From contig NW_008806275.1 in assembly GCF_000400465.1 (NCBI RefSeq), positions 434,001 to 498,000 on the forward strand: DNA of 64,000 nt, read 5' to 3'. Below are positions 9,965 to 21,835 of the stretch, piece after piece. The DNA comes from Wallemia ichthyophaga EXF-994. Its lineage: Eukaryota; Basidiomycota; Wallemiomycetes; Wallemiales; Wallemiaceae. Numbering within the stretch: position 1 is the first letter of the stretch; every line of letters begins with the position of its first letter. Position numbers and translations under genes: made by a program. Below the pieces are notes generated by a model that ran no database searches, was not told where the DNA came from, and saw only the letters and a program-made list of their open reading frames with translations.

Positions 9965-12900
9965 TTATTCGGTTTGTGGTGCATACGGATCAGCTGTATA
10001 TGTCTGATACATTTGCTCTTGTTCTTCTTGCTCATATACCGCTTGCTGTTGTTGCTGTTGTTGCTGTTGTTGCTGCTGCTGCTGATTAAAAGCTTGTTGT
10101 TGATAATACATAGGATCTGCGATAAATGCGCCTGCATCAACGCCTCCATATCCAGCTGGTGCCCGATACGTTGCATGCGGCATATCAGTGTTAGGCATTT
10201 GTCCCGAATTCTGACCAAGAGGTACTCCCATCATATGTTGTGGCTGTGGTTGAGGTTGTGGTTGTGCCTGCATCTGAGCTTGTGCTTGTAGAGGTGGCTG
10301 CGCTGCTTGTTGCTGTTGAATTGGCACTGCATACTGCGCCGCAGCACCCAATACCTGTGCTGCCTGCACAGGCTCTAATGCTTCAGCTGGCATCTCCGAT
10401 CCAGGCACGCCTGTATTGTACACCTTCTCATTCCACGCCTGATCCATTCCTGCTTGCAATGCATCTGCATCTTCTGCAACCCATGATCCCGGTTCGTTGT
10501 ATGTGTTAGCATTAGCACACATCAAGTGGAAGTCACTCAAACACTCCCTTGCATTCTGGTATGACTTCCTGTCGATCTTGCGCTTAATCGTGTTTAGTGC
10601 CACTGGGTTCTTGATCAGGAGTGCATAGTCAGGGTACAGCTAGTCACTTTGTTAGCCTTTTCTAATTTGCTCAAACACCACTCACCTTCTTCGATGGTAC
10701 TTCACGGAAAAGATCACTCCTTGGTCTACCATCTTCGTCCGTCAACGTCCAAACCACGTCGAAGAAAGGCAAAAGGACCTTCTTCAGACGTTCCTTGGTC
10801 TCCCCATCAACACCTGCCTTCTTCTTTTTGTTCGTAGGTTCAGTCTCTTCAATATCGACATTTGGAGTACCAACAGTGGTATTGCGTTTGCGTTTGCCCA
10901 TTGGAAGACTTGGGGCTGGTGTGGAAGTCTTAGTCGAAGGTCTGCTGCGTTTGCTACCAGCGTCCAACTCAGGTGACTCGTCAGGTGGAGGTATTTGAGG
11001 CTGCTGTTGAGCCATATCGCGCTTCTGTCTAGATGCTTCTTCGATAGTGGTACCATCATTTTCAAGCGCATTCACCCATTGTTCTTCAGTAAGACCATCG
11101 TCGTACACAACACAAGCACGCGCAGCACGCGCTCTTCTGCCCCCCTCTAAAGCCTCCTGATCAGCCTCAATAATAGGATTCCATTTGAATGTCGTTCTGT
11201 AGATTTCCGGTAATTCTCCATCTGTAATTAATCTTCCAACATTATCAATAGGCAAGCCCTTCATTTGATTGAACAGCTTGTCATTCTCTGCTCTCTCCCT
11301 GTCCATTCTATTGAAGACATCTATTTCACCTTCTCCTCTAGCGAGCAGCTCGTTGATTTCATCATCATTCATATCACCAGCTTCTTCTTCCTCTTCTGCT
11401 TCTTGTTCGAGGATAGATCTCAGGAAATCCTCACGCTCTTCAGCTGTCGATTTGTTGTCGAATTTACCTGCTTGGATAACCTTGCCGTCTATTTCCAACT
11501 TATACTGTGCACGTGCAAGAATCTGCTCTTCGACAGAACGTTCAGTGATCAATCTCAATATCCTAACTTCCTTCTTCTGTCCAATTCTGTGAGCACGGTC
11601 TTGAGCCTGAAGATCAGCGTGTGGATTCCAGTCTGAGTCGAAGATAATGACTGTGTCTGCTGATTGAAGGTTAAGACCTAAACCACCAGCTCTTGTAGAA
11701 AGCAAGAAGACAAAGTAATCAGAGTCAAGATCGTTAAATTTGTTCAACAAACTCGATCTCTCTTCTGTCTTTGTTGATCCATCTAAACGCAAGTGTTTCA
11801 ACCCTCTCCACGCAAGATAGTCTTCCATGATTGTCATAATAGCTGTCATTTGGAAGAAAATTAAAACTCTGTGACCAGTTGCCTTCAACTTTGGCAATAT
11901 TCTATCAAGTAGCTCAAATTTACCTGCTACTCTATACAACTTGTCATCCGAGATTGAAGCTGGGTTCACTGCACTCTCGATGGCATCAAAAACGAATGGA
12001 TGGTTAACAATCTTACGGAGTTGCATGATCGTGTTCTGGAGACCTTTAATTCCAGCCTTGTTGGATCCACCAACGGCGCCATTCTTGTCTGTTGTTGCAA
12101 TGGATGCCATTTGACCATACTTCTTCATCTGTTCATACAGGGTGATCTGAAGTGGACTCATTCTACACTTAACAACCTTCTCCACCTTGTCAGGAAGATC
12201 TTTCTCGACATCCTTCTTCAGACGGCGCAATAGGAACGGACGCAAAACTTTATGGAGACGTTTGATCTAAGGTCATTTAGCATTGTATTGTTTAACTTAA
12301 TCTCACTACTTACGACAAGCAAACTTTCTTCTTCATTCAAATCCATTTTCTCGTTTGTTCCAGTATTGGCGAATGGAGTATTGAACCACTCATCAAAAGA
12401 CTTGACACTGTTGAAGATCTTCGGCAAGACAAAGTTAAGTAAAGCCCACAGCTCTGGGAGGTTGTTCTGAAGTGGTGTACCAGTCAAGATTAATCTGTAA
12501 CGGGTCTTATAGAACGTTTGAAGAGTTTGTGAGAGTTTTGATTCAGTATTCTTAAGACGGTGACCTTCGTCCATTATCATGAAAACCCAGTTGTATTTAC
12601 TGAGTACTGGACGATCCTTGATGACATATTCAAATGTAGTCAAAAGGACTTGGAAACCTTGTCTCATGCGATTTTGTGTTGCCTTCCTCTGCTGAGGAGG
12701 ACCCTTGTACACTGCCACAGATACTGCTGGTGCCCACTTCTCAAATTCCATAGCCCAGTTGGTCAGCGTAGACAGGGGTACAATGATCAAGTACGGTCCG
12801 TTTTGTCTTTTGCGTTCGATGAGGAAAGTAACTAGTGAGATTGTTTGAATTGTTTTACCAAGACCCATCTCGTCAGCAAGTATACCATTAAGGCGATTAT

Positions 12901-14601
12901 TGTACAACGAAGTCATCCATTGAAGACCCTTCAATTGATACTCCTTCAACTGACCACCAATAAGAATGGAAGGTTGAGTTGTAACCTTCTCGCTGACACG
13001 GTGTGCGACGGCGTAGTAGTCCACACTAGTTTTACCCTGATCCTCAGTCTCATCATCTTGACGTCTACCACCGAATGTAGCCTCTGTAGCAGGACCATCT
13101 TCAACCTCGAAGTTTACATTATCCTCCATACCGACTTCATTCTGTTGAGCAAGGACGCTTTGTGTAAGCGAGTCGAGGTAAGTATCTGTTTGCGAAAGAA
13201 GATGAGTAATTCTTGTGTCCTTGGCGGTATCGATCAACTTCAAGTAAGCTTCTTCATCATCGTTTCGAAGAGCAGCAAGACGCTCCTTGGAGACTCTTTC
13301 AACGCGTTTCTGCTCTTCCTTTTCTACATCTCCGTGCAGCTTGAGTACCGCTCTGCCCATTTTATGTGATTTACCAACAGCGTCTCGATTAGCCTGACGA
13401 AGGTTGTTGGCGTGATTGTGGATAGACATTATGTAATCGAGATGCTTCTGGCGACTCTTTCTGTCGCGCTCGCTACGCTGCTTCCTCTCGAGCTGCTCAG
13501 TTGCTCGTGCTTCTCTGAGTGACTGTTTCTTGAATCTGCGGAACGCAGTGCGATCAGTCGTCAGCAGTGTAGCGTGCGACTGAGCGCTGATGACGTCTTG
13601 GCGAAGAGCGCGCTGCTTCTCGACGAGCTTGAGTGCCTTCAGTTCGATAAGGGCCTTCATCTTATCTGAGGAGTTCAGACTGGTAAGCGAGTTAGGTTGA
13701 GGCTTCTCGTCTACTTCCTGAGGTGCTTTTTGGTCAAGCACGTCGTTGCCTGTGACACTCGCTGGTTCGTCGGACGTCGTCGACGACATTCCCTCCAGCT
13801 CTTGTATACGCCAGTACATGCGTCTTTGTTGGAAACGGTTGCGCTCTTCGATCAGTTGGTATGGATCAATACCTAGTGGCATGACAGATGGGACAATGAT
13901 ACGCTGGTTCTTTGTGCTGCTTGAAGAAGACTCTGGACCTGCTTCAAGATAGACGAGTGGGCTGATGTACGATTCGTATTCGTGCGGTTTTTGAGCGGCA
14001 TCCTTGCTTTCGATTGTATTGTTTACTTCAGAAACAGCGCCAATTGTCCTGTCGCGCAACGAGTCTTCTGGTGGAGGTGGAACGGGATACTGAGCTGGCT
14101 CAAACGCCTCTCTCTGGACGTGGTCTGGCACTGGAAGATTTTGACTAGCGTATTGGAAGGTAGCCATTTGGGCTTTTAAGGCGTTGACTTGTACAGGAGT
14201 GAGTGATTGAGGTGCTTGAGGTGTTTTATGAGCACCTCCTGCGAAAGATATTAGTAAAGATATGGGTAACAGTAGCACAAGCTCACCTGGCTGCTGCTGC
14301 TGTTGCTGCTGCTGTTGTTGAAGCTGCTGCTGGCGTGCTTGCTGGAATTGACCAAACATTCTGAGGAAGTGGGCCAATTGGGCGTACTCGGGCGACGTGC
14401 GCTCATTCTGGCCTTGGGAGCGCAGGATGTTGAGCCTCTGTAAATATTATCAGTGATGGCGTCAGTGGACAAAGAGGCACCAACTTGTATCATGGCTTGG
14501 ACACGCTCACGGTTCATTACCTGAGAGATATTTGGTGGGAATTGCTGCTGCTGCTGGGCTGGCATATGCTGCGCCGGCCGATTAAATTGGCTGAAATCCA
14601 T
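9965..14601 (-). CDS. STH1: SNF2/STH1-type chromatin-remodelling ATPase
   Basis: This is the catalytic ATPase of a SWI/SNF or RSC-class nucleosome remodeller. Five exons (introns 14438-14484, 14239-14286, 12267-12313, 10640-10685) give 1482 aa. In order: Gln-rich N-terminus, a QLQ-like segment (LTPVQVNALKAQM), a long basic HSA-type helix, DEXH helicase lobe 1 with ADEMGLGKTIQT and DEGHRLKN, lobe 2 with LRLDGSTKTEERSSLL and DRAHRIGQKKEVRIL, a SnAC-like acidic region, and a C-terminal bromodomain (YPDYALLIKNPVALNTIKRK). A low-complexity tail follows with about 14 consecutive Gln. Sequence alone does not settle SWI/SNF Snf2 versus RSC Sth1. Its 3' end converges on SEC4, 77 bp apart. Confidence 0.93.
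10043..10084 (-). repeat. CAG/CAA tract encoding polyglutamine in STH1 tail
   Basis: A run of about 14 CAG/CAA codons lies downstream of the bromodomain. Mixed CAG and CAA make it a less mutable trinucleotide repeat. A smaller Gln tract lies near the N-terminus around 14287-14330. Confidence 0.85.
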
Positions 14602-14831
14602 CTTTATTTTATCTGCTATTATCAAGACGCGAACTTATTCCGCGTTTGAATCTCAATAACTCAAAGAAAAGGCAGATGGTGGTTAAGAATAAAGCAGTGA
14701 TTGGCTGAGTGGAATTTAAAAAATTAAATATTATTGTAGCCTGTACTGCTATATTTATATGCTGCATTTATTTTAATTATCTACTCGTTTCCGTTGCTGC
14801 CCCTTTGCTTCGAGTCTGAACGTTTATCGAG
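14602..14831. other. Divergent intergenic region, STH1 / enoyl-CoA hydratase
   Basis: This 230-bp AT-rich spacer separates two divergent start codons and presumably carries both promoters. I see no conserved motif or small gene in it. Confidence 0.5.
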
Positions 14832-15812
14832 ATGCGATTTAATACGGTTTTAATGTCGGCATATACAAATCTTAAGGCTGATATGCCTCTGAGAAGCGTG
14901 CAGCTAATCTCTCTTCACCGTCCAAATGCCCTCAACGCTCTCAATCGTCATCTCATGGCCGAGCTTGACGATGTCCTCCAGAAGGCGCAGAGCGACAGCC
15001 AAATCAAGTGTGTTGTACTTACTGGCTCCGAAAAAGCCTTTGCAGGTGTGTGAAATACATTTTTGTAGCCCTTCTGACCCTCCCTAGCTGGCGCCGATAT
15101 TAAGGAGATGAAGGACATCAGCTTCGTAGACGCTTACAAACAGGACTTCTTGAGCTCCTGGAACAAGATTCGTGAATTCAGGAAACCTCTTATCGGCGCA
15201 GTCTCTGGATATGCCGTGAGTGCTATGACGTCAATGATCTCATTAATCCATGTCTTTATTTTCAGCTCGGTGGTGGCTTTGAGGTTGCTATGGCTACAGA
15301 TATTTTATTAGCTTCGAACAGTGCCAAATTTGGTCAGCCAGAGATCAACCTAGGTATCATTCCAGGCGGTGGTGGCACACAGAGACTTATCAGAGCTGTT
15401 GGCAAAGCTAAGGCGATGGAGATGATACTCACAGGACGCATGATTAAAGCTCAAGAAGCTTGTGAAAGAGGTCTCGTTAGTCAGGTACTTGACGCTGAGC
15501 AGCTGATGCCTGAAGCACTGAAAGTGGCCGAGGAGATTGCCAACAAGTCTGCTATCAGTGTCCAAGCAGCCAAAGAAGCTGTTAATGCAGGTAAGTTTGA
15601 GATTTATCTTCATTGATTCCGTTGATATAGATTAGCCCACGAGATGCCTCTGAGCGAGGGTCTCAGATTTGAGAGGAGACTGTTCCATCAGCTATTCGCT
15701 ACCAAAGATCAGAAAGAGGGTATGTTACAACCACAAAAAGCGCTTCTTGCTGATATTTCCAGGTATGTCTGCTTTCATCGAGAAACGCAAACCATCCTTC
15801 ACCGACGAGTGA
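14832..15812 (+). CDS. Mitochondrial enoyl-CoA hydratase (ECHS1-like)
   Basis: This crotonase-fold enzyme hydrates trans-2-enoyl-CoA in beta-oxidation and amino-acid catabolism. Five exons (introns 15046-15087, 15216-15265, 15591-15635, 15720-15762) sum to 801 nt, giving 266 aa. The oxyanion-hole segments are [11 protein letters not shown] and [11 protein letters not shown]. The catalytic Glu motif [17 protein letters not shown] follows. The C-terminus, [21 protein letters not shown]...FIEKRKP, is characteristic of ECHS1. A mitochondrial location is inferred from the family; the N-terminal extension is short. The third intron must use GATTAG rather than the upstream GATATAG, which would put TAG in frame. 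Confidence 0.93.
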
Positions 15813-15972
15813 TGAGGTAGGCAGTACAGACATGCTCTCGCTGTACTATAACCAATCATTAGCATGTATAAAGACTTTAAATTACGATTCACGACCGTTT
15901 TCACATGTGAGAAAAGAAAGTGAAAATTTAGAATGTCCGGCATCGGGGTATCGCAAAGCGTAAAAAAGTAGC

Positions 15973-16692
15973 ATGATGTACGCATTATCTTTTAGCTTAG
16001 TCACAATGATTAAATTCGAAATATGGAGCTATCCAGGAGGTCCAAATCCATTCAAAGTTCTCAATTTTCTCGAGGAGTTAGGATTTACTCATCGTGCAGA
16101 CTACATAATACACAACCTTGAGTTCGGGGATCATCCGCAAAGAGGTGTAAAAGGGGAATTCTTCCTACGCATTAACCCAAACGGAAGGGTACCTGCCTTG
16201 GTAGACCATAGAAATAACCACTTGGTCGTGTGGGAGAGTGGTGCGATTCTTCAGTACCTCGCTAGACGATATGGACAAGAACAGTACATGGGAAAAGACC
16301 TCAACGAGCAAGCCGCGGTGACGCAATGGCTTGATTTTCAAATATCCGGACACGGTCCGATTCAAGGGCAAGTGAACTACTTCAAGCACTTTTGGAAGAG
16401 TGTTACAGGTGAGGATCCTCCGCCTCTCGTCATTAAGAGGTACGAGAATGAATGTTACCGCGTCTTCAGCGTGCTCGAAGGTCAATTGATCCGACAGAAG
16501 GCTGCTGGAAGTGACTTTATTGCACTTGATAGATACACCGTTGCGGACATTTCATTCCACGGCTGGCTAAGGTTGACCAACGTCGCTCAGCTGTCCTTTG
16601 AGCAGTTTCCTCTTGTCCAGGCCTGGGTAGAGAGAATGGAAAAGCGGCCGTCGACTCAACGTGCGGCTCTAGCACAAGCTAGTCAAGTGTAA
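15973..16692 (+). CDS. Glutathione S-transferase (Ure2/GTT-like)
   Basis: This is a cytosolic GST with a thioredoxin-like N-terminal domain and an all-helical C-terminal domain; it conjugates or reduces substrates with glutathione. It has a single exon. The first ATG gives 239 aa. A start at 16006 (MIKFEIWSYPGGPNPFKV) gives 228 aa and begins exactly at the first beta strand, so it may be the true start. Visible motifs are NPNGRVPALVDH (cis-Pro loop), VWESGAILQYLARRYG (glutathione gamma-Glu site), and DRYTVADISFHGWL in the C-terminal domain (N-capping/hydrophobic staple). Class is uncertain: Ure2p-like and fungal GTE/GTT are both possible. Confidence 0.88.
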   Translation: MMYALSFSLVTMIKFEIWSYPGGPNPFKVLNFLEELGFTHRADYIIHNLEFGDHPQRGVKGEFFLRINPNGRVPALVDHRNNHLVVWESGAILQYLARRYGQEQYMGKDLNEQAAVTQWLDFQISGHGPIQGQVNYFKHFWKSVTGEDPPPLVIKRYENECYRVFSVLEGQLIRQKAAGSDFIALDRYTVADISFHGWLRLTNVAQLSFEQFPLVQAWVERMEKRPSTQRAALAQASQV

Positions 16693-16873
16693 GTGCCTGG
16701 GAATATCGGGCAAGTATTGTAATCGATATGTCAAATGTCAAATGCCATCGCCAGAACGGATATTATGTGTGATGAGAAAAATATAATTACGTTGAGAGAA
16801 TAATCTGCATGCTCCGAGTAAACCTTGTTGCATCCCTCCGTTTCAACCCAAAAGTCTCTTATCTCAAACGGTC

Positions 16874-19800
16874 ATGCAGACGTCGCTTCTGCATAATCTC
16901 CTACTGCTGCCACTGGCAGTGCCAATTGCGTACAGAGCTGCACGTCGACCAGCCATAGCTCTTCAAGATAATGTCGCTTCCCTGCATAACTCCAAGGCAG
17001 AGAATGCGTTCAACATCGCAAGCACTTACTTCCGTATTGAGAATGATATGATTTTAAACCAAGTGCACAAAATACATCCAATTAAGGGATACAGATTCTA
17101 CAATAGATGTTTCTCCATTGTGGAGTTCAGTGTAGCGCTCGCCTCACTTATCACACTCTCTACTAATCGTCCGCAAATCCTTACTCTACTACCACTATAT
17201 GCTTACTGGGTGTACTTGGGCTTCATTGCGCTCGAAAGCTCCTTCACCAGCAATTTCAACTTTGAGAGACTTGTCCTGGGATCACTCTACTTGGTGATCA
17301 ATGCAATTATTTACGGTTTTAGAACATCTTTTCCATCAAATATCCGCGAATACCTAATTCTTGCGTTCGCAGTAACATATATCCTCCCATCAATCTTCCT
17401 TCCTTACCAGACCGACAATGTCTCAACCAAGGCACAAGGTGGTCCAAAAACCCCAGCTGCGCTAGAAGAACCAACAAGCGTACTCAGCAGAATCAGCTTC
17501 TTCTACATAGATCCATACATCTTCAAACACTTCCGCATTCCAGTCAACCACCAATCTCAGATCCCTTCGCTGCGTTCTGACAACCTCACCAGCTACATCT
17601 TATTAAAATTCAGATCCCTTTCCAGTACTCCACCTACCGTCACTAACTTTGTTCCACGTTTGTTCAAATGCTTCAGGCGCGACTTAGGGTACATGGTTGT
17701 CATGTCGGCTTTCAAGTCTGTTTGCACGCTATCAGCACCTTTTTGTCTTCAGCGTATTCTGAAACACATCAGCAGTCGTGGTGATGGTACGCGTGACCAT
17801 GAGGCTTTTCTATTCGCTTTCCTTTTGTTTGTCGGTCAGGTGGCAGGCTCTCTCTTTAATCAGCAGGCTCTACTTATTGGTCGGAAACTCTGTATCAACC
17901 TTCGCTCTACTTTAATATCTGAGGTCTTCCTCAAGTCACTGAGAAGGAAATACAGTCAAGGCGAAAAGAAAAGCGAAAAGGAAGATGAGTCTACTGAAGA
18001 GAGTGAGAGTAAGGAAGAATCATCGAGCTCCTCAAATGAGGGTAGAATCATCAATCTGGTTTCCGTAGATGCGTTCAAAGTGAGTTTCCTTATACCGTAA
18101 ATGACAAAATTGACACCTTATAGACATCAGAAATTTCTGCATATTTGCACTTTGTGTTCCCAGAGTGTCCCCTTACCATTGTTCTCGCAATCACCGGTCT
18201 GTACCAATTGCTCGGCAAATCAGCCTTGGTCGGAATTTCGGTCCTCTTACTCACCATTCCACTCACCTACTTTGTCAACCGCATCTTTATCAAGATTCAG
18301 ACAGAGCTTTTGCAGAAGATTGATGCTAGATTAGATCTCGCAACTGAAGTATTGTCGAATATTCACTTGGTTAAGCTGAATGCTTGGGAGGATAGACTGA
18401 TTGAGAAGATGAACATTACAAGAGCGAAAGAGCTGAGCGTCTTGAAGAAAAGATTCGCTGCATGGATTTTGAACGGCATTTTGATGTGGGGCACTCCAAT
18501 TGCCGTGACTGTTTGCACTTTTATGGCACATACAAAGCTTTTTGGTCAGGTACTGATATCTCAAGAAGCTTTCACAGCTCTTTTGTTGTTTAGGTGGGTT
18601 AGACTTCCGAAATTGTCAAATCCTCTAACCCAAATCGAAGTATTCTGAGATTCCCACTCGAGGTTCTGCCTGAAGTTATCGTACACGTCCTCCAAGCAAA
18701 GATCTCGTGCGAGCGTATTGCTGAATATATCAATAACGAAGCGGATACTTCCAAGTACCAACAACTCAGTGGTCCAAAGGATATTGGAGATCCTACAATT
18801 GGTTTCAAGAACGCAACTCTCGTTTATGAAGGCGATGGCAGCCAAGGATTTGCATTACGCAAGTTCAACCTTGACTTCCCTGTTAGCAAATTTAGCGTGG
18901 TTGCAGGTCCAGTCGGAAGTGGAAAGACTTCACTTTTAGATTCTTTGCTCGGTGAATTATCTTTGATAGATGGGCGAGTGTTCATGCCGTGCTCGATGAA
19001 TGCGGATGAGGTCGTCACAGATGAGCGCACAGGGCTAAAGGATGCTGTAGCATACGCACCTCAAGCGCCTTTCTTATTGAGCACTACCATCAAAGAAAAC
19101 ATACTGTTCGGATCTCCATTCAACAAGAATCGTTACGACAAAGTGCTCAAGGCATGTGCTCTTCTTCCAGACCTTGCCTTGTTTGACGACGGTGATGAGA
19201 CGGAAGTTGGCGAGAAGGGTACTACTTGCTCAGGTGGACAGAAAGCTAGAATCGCACTTGCAAGAGCCATTTACTCATCAGCAAAACATGTTCTCCTTGA
19301 TGATGTTCTCTCTGCTGTCGATTCTCAAACCGGTCAAAACCTCCTCAAAAATGCTCTCCTAGGTCCACTTATGCGCAACCGTACTGTCATCCTTGTTACT
19401 CACCACGTCGCCATGTGTGCTGCAAAAGCTTCATATGTCGTCTTCTTACGGGATGGCTTGGTCGACGGGGCTGGTACACCCGTTGAGCTCCAAAAGCAGG
19501 GTCTTTTGGATGTTAGCCATGACGAAATCGAGCAAAATCCACCTGAAGAACCCAAGGCCAATGAAGCACATGACAAGAGACTTGAGACAGTTCAAGGTGG
19601 CCACCATCTCATCTCTAACAATATTATGGTTGAGGGATATGCAACCCCAACTCTTGACAAGAGGAGTCATTCGATAGCAGATGGCGAAGAGGCACCAGAA
19701 TCTGATAACATTGCTCCAAAGAAGACTCGAATCGAAGAAGAGAAGAAAAGCGAGGGCGCCGTCAGTGCCAAAGTATACAAGCTCTATGCTGCTTCGCTTG

Positions 19801-21756
19801 GTGGCGGTATATTCTGGTCAATTATGTTTTTCACTTTCATTGGTGCGCAAACCTCTGAAGTTGCCGCTTCATACTGGCTTAGATTGTGGACTAGCTCCTA
19901 CGATAAAGCTGCGGATGTTTTCAGCTACATCGTCACTCGCACTTCAATGCTCTTCGTACCAGGTGATGATATTGCTGCTGCGTCGCTCATCAACACACAT
20001 GACGAAACGAATTACTACCTGGCTATCTACGTTCTCGTATCATTTGGATACATTGTTCTAACATCACTCTGCATGTTCGTCATGTTCAATGCTTCCGTCA
20101 ATGCTTCCAGGAAGCTATACGACAGAATGTTAACAAGAGTCATGAAGACACGTAGCAGATTCTTCGACAGCACCCCAACTGGACGTATTATGAACAGAAT
20201 GTCAAAAGATATAGAAGTTGTTGATCAAGAAACAGCCCCTGTCGTGTTATGGTTCTTGCACTCTCTCGTCTTAGCTTTGTTTATCCTGCTGGTTATTACT
20301 TTCGCTGCTCCTGCCTTCATCTTCGGTGCAATCATTGTTGCAATTGTTTACTACCTCATCGGTGCACTCTACCTGCAAACATCTAGGGACGTCAAGCGTA
20401 TTGAGAGTTTGACAAGGTCACCGATATTCTCAACGTTCTTCGAGTGTCTTAATGGCGTCGTTAGTATTAGGGCTTATGCAGCTACCAACAGATTCCAAAA
20501 TCGCGTCTTTGAACTGCTCGACGAAAACAACGCAGGTTTCTTAATGTTGTGGTATACCAACCGCTGGCTGTCCCTCCGTATAGATGTGGCAGCCGCTATG
20601 ATCAGTTTGACTACGGCCATCTTCCTTTTGTTGGACAAGAGCATTTCGCCTTCAATGGCCGGTTTTGCACTTTCGTACGCTATAACATTCAATGAAGCTG
20701 CACTGTGGGTTGTCAGACTTAGTGCGCAGACTGAGATCAATCTCAACTCTGTCGAGCGTATCGGAGAATATCTTGATTTGGAACCTGAGCAGAAAGAGGA
20801 TGAGGGAGAGATACCTGGTCCTGAATGGCCGAGCGAAAATTCGTACATGTAAGTTGGGTGTTTGAGCTGTGTGGGTACAGCTGACATGGTTATTAGTGAT
20901 ATTCGCTCGTTGAGTGTCAGATACTCGCCAGAGTTGAGAAGAGTTCTTGACAACGTTTCCTTTGTTGTTAAGCCAGGTGAAAAGGTTGGAATTTGTGGTA
21001 GAACTGGATCAGGGTGAGTTGTATTGGGACAAACGCCGATCAATCTAACAAAATCATAGCAAATCGACACTGGTTCTCTGTCTTAATCGCATATTGGAAT
21101 TGGAGAGCGGTCTAATTTCTATCGACGGTAACGACATCTCCGAATTGAAGCTTGAAGCTCTCAGAAGTCGGATGACGACCATTCCTCAGGAGGCGCAGCT
21201 GTTTGGTGGTACACTGCGCGAAAATCTCGATCCGTTTGATGAGTTTACGGATGATGAGATCTGGGAAGTACTCAAACGTGTGAAGTTGGCATCAAGTATG
21301 GACTTATCCGTCACCTCGCTATCAGAGTCAGCCAACATCGACAGAACGTCTATCAAATCTCTTAATGAGAAGGTAGCACAAAGCGGAAAGAACTTCAGTG
21401 CAGGTCAACGTCAGTTGCTGGCGTTGGCTAGAGGTCTTCTTAAACTCTCACACGCCAAGTCCAACATATTGCTGCTTGACGAATCAACGGCTAATCTGGA
21501 TTCGCATTCTGATGAAATTATTCAAAGAGCTCTGAGATACGACATGGATAATGTCACCATTCTCTGCGTTGCTCATAGACTGCGTACTATCGCAGATTAC
21601 GACAAAATCCTCGTTCTTGATGCTGGACGCGTCGTTGAGTACGACACACCTGCCAATCTTTACAAGAAGAACTCCAACTTTACTTCGCTATGCAAGCAAT
21701 CTGGTGAAGATGCTGAGCTTGCCAAGATAATATTCGAGAAGGAGGAACGTAAGTAG
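16874..21756 (+). CDS. ABC transporter, ABCC/MRP subfamily (full-length)
   Basis: This ATP-driven exporter of the Ycf1/Bpt1/Yor1 type usually moves glutathione conjugates or organic anions into the vacuole or out of the cell. Five exons (introns 18080-18123, 18594-18640, 20849-20896, 21014-21059) give 1565 aa. In order: an N-terminal hydrophobic region, TMD1, NBD1, TMD2 and NBD2. NBD1 has [11 protein letters not shown], signature [14 protein letters not shown] and Walker [16 protein letters not shown]2 has [25 protein letters not shown] and [12 protein letters not shown]. In the ABCC pattern NBD1 has Asp where the catalytic Glu would be, so that site is degenerate, and NBD2 is intact. Substrate is unknown. 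The GST gene lies just upstream on the same strand, but nothing shows linked function. Confidence 0.93.
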
Positions 21757-21835
21757 ATTCATATCATTAAACGGACTTTCTATTACATTACTTAAAAATG
21801 CATTACATTAAGTAATATTTGAGCATATATAGCAT

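Noticed and set aside
10043-10084. CAG tract considered as an independent trinucleotide-expansion locus or CRISPR-like repeat
   Set aside because: It is a short, CAA-interrupted coding polyQ tract in STH1 with no spacers.
15591-15630. Intron of enoyl-CoA hydratase ending at GATATAG
   Set aside because: It would create an immediate in-frame TAG; the acceptor five bases downstream gives the conserved sequence.
15895-15945. Sequence resembling one at 5971-6006 (GAAAAGTGAAAATT...TCCGGC), possibly a dispersed repeat
   Set aside because: Only about 20 bp with gaps, in AT-rich spacers, and no third copy found by eye; chance is likely.
16006-21756. GST and ABCC transporter as a dedicated detoxification cluster
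   Set aside because: Adjacent on the same strand, but fungi have no operons and nothing in the sequence shows shared control.
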